From an uncultured Lachnospiraceae bacterium (GTDB lineage: Bacteria; Bacillota; Clostridia; TANB77; CAG-508), in contig CAMEHU010000008.1 in NCBI GenBank assembly GCA_945917765.1, positions 1 through 54,470 on the forward strand: a stretch of DNA of 54,470 nucleotides. Direction: 5' to 3'. This document shows positions 50,651 through 54,470 of this stretch, one piece after another. How positions within the stretch are numbered: position 1 is the first letter of the stretch; each line of letters begins with the position of its first letter. The position numbers were made by a program, and so were the translations under genes. Below the pieces are notes generated by a model. It saw only the letters and a list, made by a program, of their open reading frames with translations, was not told where the DNA came from and searched no databases.

Positions 50651-51010
50651 CTAGTCCTCTTTCACGCTTTCATTTGATACAAGTGTATTTATAACAGCTT
50701 TATTATGTTTTACTTCATTCACAATTCCCTCCACAATAGTATCAATTTGGTCATAAGAAAGATTAATATGTAACTTTTCATTCATAATATTCATAACATA
50801 GTTCATTACATATTCCTTCTTTTCCTGCCATTGTTCAACTGTATAAATTTGTTCTGCACACCTAACAGCAATTTTTACATATTCAAATAATTTACTTAAT
50901 TCCTCTGAACTTATCTTTGATTTGATAAATGGAACAACATATGCTGTTACTAATGCACCACAAATTGAAACAATTGCTAAAATAATCTTTACAAACAATT
51001 CACTATTCAT
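50651..51010 (-). CDS. LL-H-type phage holin
   Basis: 119 residues: one N-terminal transmembrane segment (about 5-29) then a helical cytoplasmic part; VRCAEQIYTV..EQWQEKKEYV is typical of Phage_holin_6_1. It forms the membrane lesion for the endolysin; that gene lies 37 nt downstream. Confidence 0.82.
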   Translation of the reverse strand: MNSELFVKIILAIVSICGALVTAYVVPFIKSKISSEELSKLFEYVKIAVRCAEQIYTVEQWQEKKEYVMNYVMNIMNEKLHINLSYDQIDTIVEGIVNEVKHNKAVINTLVSNESVKED

Positions 51011-51295
51011 TTATCCCTCCATAGACTCATTTGAGTCTTCTATAACATCATTTTTTTCCTGTAATCTTATAATTTCTTCTTGTTTCTTTCCAAAATAACT
51101 TTTTACAAAATAGGGAACAATAACAGCAATAATACTTGTTACTAATGTAATACTTAATGTCTCTAAATGAATTGCATCATTTTTTATTATATCAGTAACA
51201 TAAAATACACTTAACCAAAGCATAACAAAATATTGCCATCTATCCAACCAATTCTTACTATATTCTTTTTTAGTTAGATTCTTTTTTACTTTCAT
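51011..51295 (-). CDS. Small membrane protein, possible second holin
   Basis: 94 residues: basic N-terminus (1-17), two hydrophobic segments (about 22-37 and 46-67), then a charged coiled tail. Between a small gene and the LL-H-type holin; an antiholin or second holin role is likely by position. Confidence 0.65.
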   Translation of the reverse strand: MKVKKNLTKKEYSKNWLDRWQYFVMLWLSVFYVTDIIKNDAIHLETLSITLVTSIIAVIVPYFVKSYFGKKQEEIIRLQEKNDVIEDSNESMEG

Positions 51296-51527
51296 TTATA
51301 ACACCATACTTTACAGCTTTTTCTTTAGGTACAACAGACATACCAGATTTTAATTTCATAATAACATCACCAGGTAAAGCAGTTAACGTTCTTGTTGGTG
51401 CATAAATAGTAACACTAACAACTTTTCTATCATCATCCAAATTAACCTTTGCTCTACCCCTTGCTGTTTCATCATTAAACCAAACAGGCATTTTGTCTTT
51501 TCCTAAAACAAATTTCAATGAATCCAT
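51270..51527 (-). CDS. Hypothetical protein
   Basis: 85 residues from ATG 51527 (AGGAGGTGTG before it). Beta-rich with RTLTALPGDVIMKLKSGMSV. Overlaps the next gene by 26 nt. No family recognised. Confidence 0.6.
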   Translation of the reverse strand: MDSLKFVLGKDKMPVWFNDETARGRAKVNLDDDRKVVSVTIYAPTRTLTALPGDVIMKLKSGMSVVPKEKAVKYGVINESKKESN

Positions 51528-51539
51528 AATCACACCTCC

Positions 51540-51710
51540 TTACCTATAAGTTATTCCTGAACTTGTTTTTCTTACAAATTTTACTTTTTCAACTTTTTCT
51601 TTTTTATTCAATTTCTTCCTAATCATAGACATAACATCATCCCATTCTTGATTCAAATCTGTTTGGGACATATTAAATAGTCTATTCCTATATTCCTTAT
51701 CAACACACAT
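51540..51710 (-). CDS. Small helical basic protein
   Basis: 56 residues, missed by length filters. Starts two nt after the TerL stop (TAAAATG) with AGAGGTG upstream. Helical, Lys-rich in the middle (KKLNKKEKVEKVKFV). Confidence 0.65.
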   Translation of the reverse strand: MCVDKEYRNRLFNMSQTDLNQEWDDVMSMIRKKLNKKEKVEKVKFVRKTSSGITYR

Positions 51711-51711
51711 T

Positions 51712-53058
51712 TTAAACACCTCTATAACTATTATTTTTACGTTTTTTCAAATCAGCAACAGTATAGTCATCTATTGCATACCATATTGCTGAAAATGTAT
51801 GGGGGTCTATATTAAAACGGGAATAGTCAATTGTTCCATTCCTATTTTTCTTGTAAGTTAAATCTTTTAACTCCTTAATTGTATTTACACAATCACTGCT
51901 ACAAATAATTCTTTTAAATCTTTTACATTTTTTTGTATTTGCAATTCTACTTCCCTCAGATTTTTTATCAGCTTGTTTTTTACAAGGAAACATTTTAAAT
52001 CCTTGTTGTCTAAAATAACGAATTGTTTTTGGTTCTGCATTATCAGCTTTAATTTCTTCTTCCTTTATATTTTCATCCCATTCTACAAGAGCAATTGCAG
52101 TTTTATCATCCGTCATTTTATTTTTGTAATATTCCTTGTAAATATACAACCATTTATTTTTATCATCAATTGCAACCTTTATTACTGCATTGTATGAAGT
52201 TTCAAAACCAAAGTCCATACCAATTCTCTTCCATTCCTCACCTAATTCTGCAACATAGTGATTTACTAACTTAGAATTCATAACCTCAAATTGTGGAAGA
52301 ACACGTAAACCAGTTGCACCAAATCTACCTAATCTAGCAACAATCCATAATGCTCGGTCATATTCTTTTAAATCATCCAAACGTTGGATATAATCACGAG
52401 GCAGAAATGGGTTATCATCACAAGTAGAATGGTGATAATAAACTTTTCCTTTTATTAATGTTTTTTTCTGATAAAGAAGTTCATCACTTACAATTCTTTT
52501 TACTGTTCCATCATCCTTTATTTTTTCAAAAAATTGCTGATATACCCAATTGAATTTACCAACAGGGTTGCAACTCAAAATAAAGTGCATAGAAGTTTTA
52601 AACGTTCTGATACGGCCTAATATTTCAAGGTATGCATCATAAGTAACTTCACTACATTCCTCTATCCATACAATGGAAACACCATTTAATGATTTTAATT
52701 TTTCAGTACTGTCCATACCTTTGAAAATTATTCTGGAACCATTCGGAAACTTAAACTCCAATGGACTATTTTTAAAACAAACCTTTGTAGGATGTTTTCT
52801 GACTCCATTATCTGCTAATAAATGCATATCCTCTAATACTTGTTTTATCAAGTCAAATGTAGATTCTTTATGGGTATCATAAACATCACGAAATACACAG
52901 GCTTTTCTTTTTTCGGAAAATAACTTCAAAATAATCTTTTGTACAATTGCATGGGATTTTCCACTACCATAAGATCCTATGGATAAATAAGTTTCATAGT
53001 TCCAGTCAAAAATAAAATCATCAAAAGCAGGACTAATGTTCATAGTTGCTTTTGGCAT
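51712..53058 (-). CDS. terL: Large terminase subunit
   Basis: 448 residues. Walker A GSYGSGKS (28-35), Walker B-type SIVWIEECSE (about 124-133), coupling FILSCNPV, and a nuclease domain from about 250 (GMDFGFETSYNAV). Translocates DNA into proheads and cuts it. Promoter with operator lies upstream. Confidence 0.95.
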   Translation of the reverse strand: MPKATMNISPAFDDFIFDWNYETYLSIGSYGSGKSHAIVQKIILKLFSEKRKACVFRDVYDTHKESTFDLIKQVLEDMHLLADNGVRKHPTKVCFKNSPLEFKFPNGSRIIFKGMDSTEKLKSLNGVSIVWIEECSEVTYDAYLEILGRIRTFKTSMHFILSCNPVGKFNWVYQQFFEKIKDDGTVKRIVSDELLYQKKTLIKGKVYYHHSTCDDNPFLPRDYIQRLDDLKEYDRALWIVARLGRFGATGLRVLPQFEVMNSKLVNHYVAELGEEWKRIGMDFGFETSYNAVIKVAIDDKNKWLYIYKEYYKNKMTDDKTAIALVEWDENIKEEEIKADNAEPKTIRYFRQQGFKMFPCKKQADKKSEGSRIANTKKCKRFKRIICSSDCVNTIKELKDLTYKKNRNGTIDYSRFNIDPHTFSAIWYAIDDYTVADLKKRKNNSYRGV

Positions 53059-53087
53059 ATTTTTACTTCCTTTTACCTTTTTCTTTT

Positions 53088-53116
53088 ATTATAACATATG
53101 TTATGCAATTTGTAAA
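53088..53116 (-). promoter_or_regulatory. TerL promoter with palindromic operator
   Basis: Minus-strand TTTACA, 17-bp spacer, TATAAT with TGT before it. Perfect palindrome ATAACATATGTTAT at 53091-53104. Confidence 0.75.
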
Positions 53117-53130
53117 TAGTAAACTATATT

Positions 53131-53466
53131 TTAAATTCCTAAATTTAAAAATATTTTATTAATCTTGTGCCATTGTATTGCAAACCAGTCAATTGTAGTT
53201 TCATCCTGGCCAAATTCATTTGGATGTTGCCAGTTATTATCCAATCCACTTTCAATCATAAATGCATGGATAATTTCATGACGCATAATTTCTGCTTCAT
53301 ATTGTTTCCAATTTTTAAAACCAGATTCTTCATTATACTTTGTAATATAAATCTTACATTGTGTTTTGTCAACAAAACCATCTTTCCCTTTTATTCTTGG
53401 TTCTTCTTTCTCATCTACAAAAACAATTTCATAAGTAGTACCAAGAACAGTGATAAATTTACTCAT
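53131..53466 (-). CDS. HExxH metalloprotease-like protein
   Basis: 111 residues from ATG 53466. HEIIH at 63-67 follows AEIMR, and a helix with QWHKINKIF ends it, resembling short SprT/metallopeptidase-like phage proteins. Overlaps TerS by 8 nt. Target unknown. Confidence 0.7.
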   Translation of the reverse strand: MSKFITVLGTTYEIVFVDEKEEPRIKGKDGFVDKTQCKIYITKYNEESGFKNWKQYEAEIMRHEIIHAFMIESGLDNNWQHPNEFGQDETTIDWFAIQWHKINKIFLNLGI

Positions 53467-54073
53467 CTTCGTCTTCATCCTCCCAATCTTCAGGCCAATA
53501 ATCTAAATCTTTTTCATCAGATTCTTCTTCCTTTGTTTGTTCCTGTTTTTTCGGTTGGAAATTAACTTCCTGATTTACATTATCACCAAGGCTATCTTCT
53601 TTCGGACCACGAACAATGGTAATATTGATATTACTATCTTCTTCATCCAATTCCAGAACCTTGTCACGATTCCGTTTCCACTGGTCATGCTTTCTATTAT
53701 TCAACCATGCCATACAAGCAGTAACATTTGGTGCAACTTCTCTCGTTGTTGTTTCTTTCAACACTTCAAATGTTTCCCCATTAATAATCTTCTTTCCTAA
53801 TGTTACTTTTATTTCCTTTGTGGTATAACCTAATGCTGCTTTCAATAATGCATTTTCAACTTTGTAATCTACCAGTTCTTTACCAGTATTTAATGCCTGT
53901 GCAATTTCGGGATAGCGTTTCCTCCATTTTGATAAAGTATAACGTTCAATTCCCATTCTATCTGCTATTTCATTTAACAGATATCCATCTCTTGCCCATG
54001 CCTCAATTAATATCAAACCATCGTCTGTTAACCAATAGTCAACTTTGCTATCTCTTTCTTTTCCCAATGTCAT
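53459..54073 (-). CDS. terS: Small terminase subunit
   Basis: 204 residues. Helix-turn-helix at about 30-60 (LLNEIADRMGIERYTLSKWR), helical oligomerisation region, and an acidic C-terminal tail (DEDEDE). Recognises packaging DNA for TerL. It has a strong AAAGGAGG SD. Confidence 0.88.
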   Translation of the reverse strand: MTLGKERDSKVDYWLTDDGLILIEAWARDGYLLNEIADRMGIERYTLSKWRKRYPEIAQALNTGKELVDYKVENALLKAALGYTTKEIKVTLGKKIINGETFEVLKETTTREVAPNVTACMAWLNNRKHDQWKRNRDKVLELDEEDSNINITIVRGPKEDSLGDNVNQEVNFQPKKQEQTKEEESDEKDLDYWPEDWEDEDEDE

Positions 54074-54378
54074 TTCCTCCTTTCATTCCCGGCTAATAGT
54101 CTTTCAAATTTCTGGAAGTAAAAAATTTGGTTAAGACTTTTTCAAATACACAACAAAAAAGTTATTTTGGAGAAAAAAATATGCCACTTTAGAGACGTTG
54201 TATTTGCCTCATTTAAGCGGTTACGTTTCAACATGAGTATTTCATCATCCTTTTGATTACAAGCGATTTAAGAGGCATCTGGCGCATCCTCAAAGGCATC
54301 TGCATCCTATTCAAAAGCGGAGGGCCTTATATATATATGAAACTAGGATTTCTAGGACTTAAGTGGTCCATTTTTAAA
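54074..54378. other. Non-coding leader before small terminase
   Basis: No gene seen. Contains GAGGCATCTGGCGCATCC and AAAGGCATCTGCATCC (near-repeat at about 54272 and 54293) and a run TATATATATA. Might hold the packaging (pac/cos) site, since it is beside TerS. Confidence 0.4.
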
Positions 54379-54432
54379 ATAACACGCATTATGTAACTCC
54401 CGTTATGATAACACACGTTATTGAATACACAA
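54379..54432 (-). promoter_or_regulatory. Three tandem ATAAC-N4-GTTAT sites with a promoter
   Basis: ATAACACGCATTAT (54379-54392), GTAACTCCCGTTAT (54393-54406) and ATAACACACGTTAT (54408-54421) are contiguous 14-bp palindromes. A minus-strand TTGTGT (54427-54432), 16 bp, TATCAT (54405-54410) promoter overlaps them; it would drive small terminase. Confidence 0.6.
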
Positions 54433-54440
54433 TAAAAAAT

Positions 54441-54461
54441 GCACGTGTTATTTTTACGTGC
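54441..54461. repeat. GCACGT hairpin at the right end
   Basis: GCACGT and ACGTGC form a 6-bp stem around a T-rich loop; the partial AATGCACGTGTTATT repeats the operator half-site. Confidence 0.4.
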
Positions 54462-54470
54462 ATAATTTAT

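Noticed and set aside
1..54470. Stop codon reassignment
   Set aside because: TAA, TAG and TGA all end clear genes (for example TAG at 37510, TGA at 26060), so the standard bacterial code fits.

Overview
This window looks like the whole, or nearly the whole, genome of a tailed double-stranded DNA phage with a siphovirus-type long tail. It is very AT-rich (roughly 28-30 percent GC by eye). It uses Shine-Dalgarno sites of the AAGGAGG type and ordinary stop codons (TAA, TAG and TGA all end genes). Protein families such as LL-H-type holins, XkdX, TIGR02328 and DUF551, and the Cys-rich accessory proteins, point to a Firmicutes host, most likely a gut Clostridia or Lachnospiraceae member; the host is inference. 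Every expressed gene lies on the minus strand, so the genome reads from right to left.

Reading in the direction of transcription, 54.1-51.3 kb holds small terminase, a zinc metalloprotease-like protein, large terminase and small genes. Then comes the lysis cassette at 51.3-49.5 kb (two small membrane proteins and a GH25 plus M15 endolysin). A cluster of tail-fibre-like genes follows (49.5-46.2 kb), then a tyrosine recombinase (46.1-45.0 kb). Portal, MuF-like protein, scaffold, major capsid and connectors occupy 45.0-38.6 kb, and tail tube, chaperones, tape measure, distal tail, tail-tip and baseplate-type proteins occupy 38.6-29.9 kb. A block of small membrane, sigma-like and Cys-rich proteins follows (29.9-25.7 kb), then a tRNA-Gln (25.3 kb). 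The replication and nucleotide-metabolism region covers 25.2-9.1 kb: primase, SSB-like protein, P-loop dNMP kinase, MazG-like NTP pyrophosphatase, two thymidylate-synthase-fold proteins, a DnaE-type polymerase, a pyrimidine-dimer glycosylase relative, RecA, dCMP deaminase, a Cas4/RecB-type nuclease and a RuvC-like resolvase. The left 9 kb holds small early genes, RNase HI and a membrane-anchored SleB-like hydrolase.

The most striking feature is a probable phase-variable tail-fibre system at 46.1-48.1 kb. A 17-bp inverted repeat (AATAAACAGCAGTTTAA) lies inside a fibre gene and again 636 bp away, flanking a promoterless, startless fibre C-terminal cassette on the opposite strand. Both C-terminal cassettes are exactly 290 nt after the repeat, and the repeat keeps the same reading frame (I-N-S-S-L) in both, so inversion would swap one 96-residue tip for another. 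A second inverted pair (TTAAACAACAGTTTAA) flanks the C-terminal discoidin-like domain of the neighbouring fibre gene. A complete tyrosine recombinase with its own promoter is next to it. No repressor or other lysogeny gene is visible, so this enzyme is better read as a fibre invertase (comparable in logic to the R64 Rci shufflon) than as a prophage integrase.

Regulation appears to rest on host-type promoters with an extended TGN -10. Four promoters, including those for small terminase, large terminase and the capsid operon, carry a shared ATAAC-N4-GTTAT palindrome over the -10 element. A TS-fold enzyme with Asp at the position of E. coli Asn177, encoded with a paralogue, kinase and NTP pyrophosphatase, suggests that dCMP or a modified pyrimidine is a substrate.
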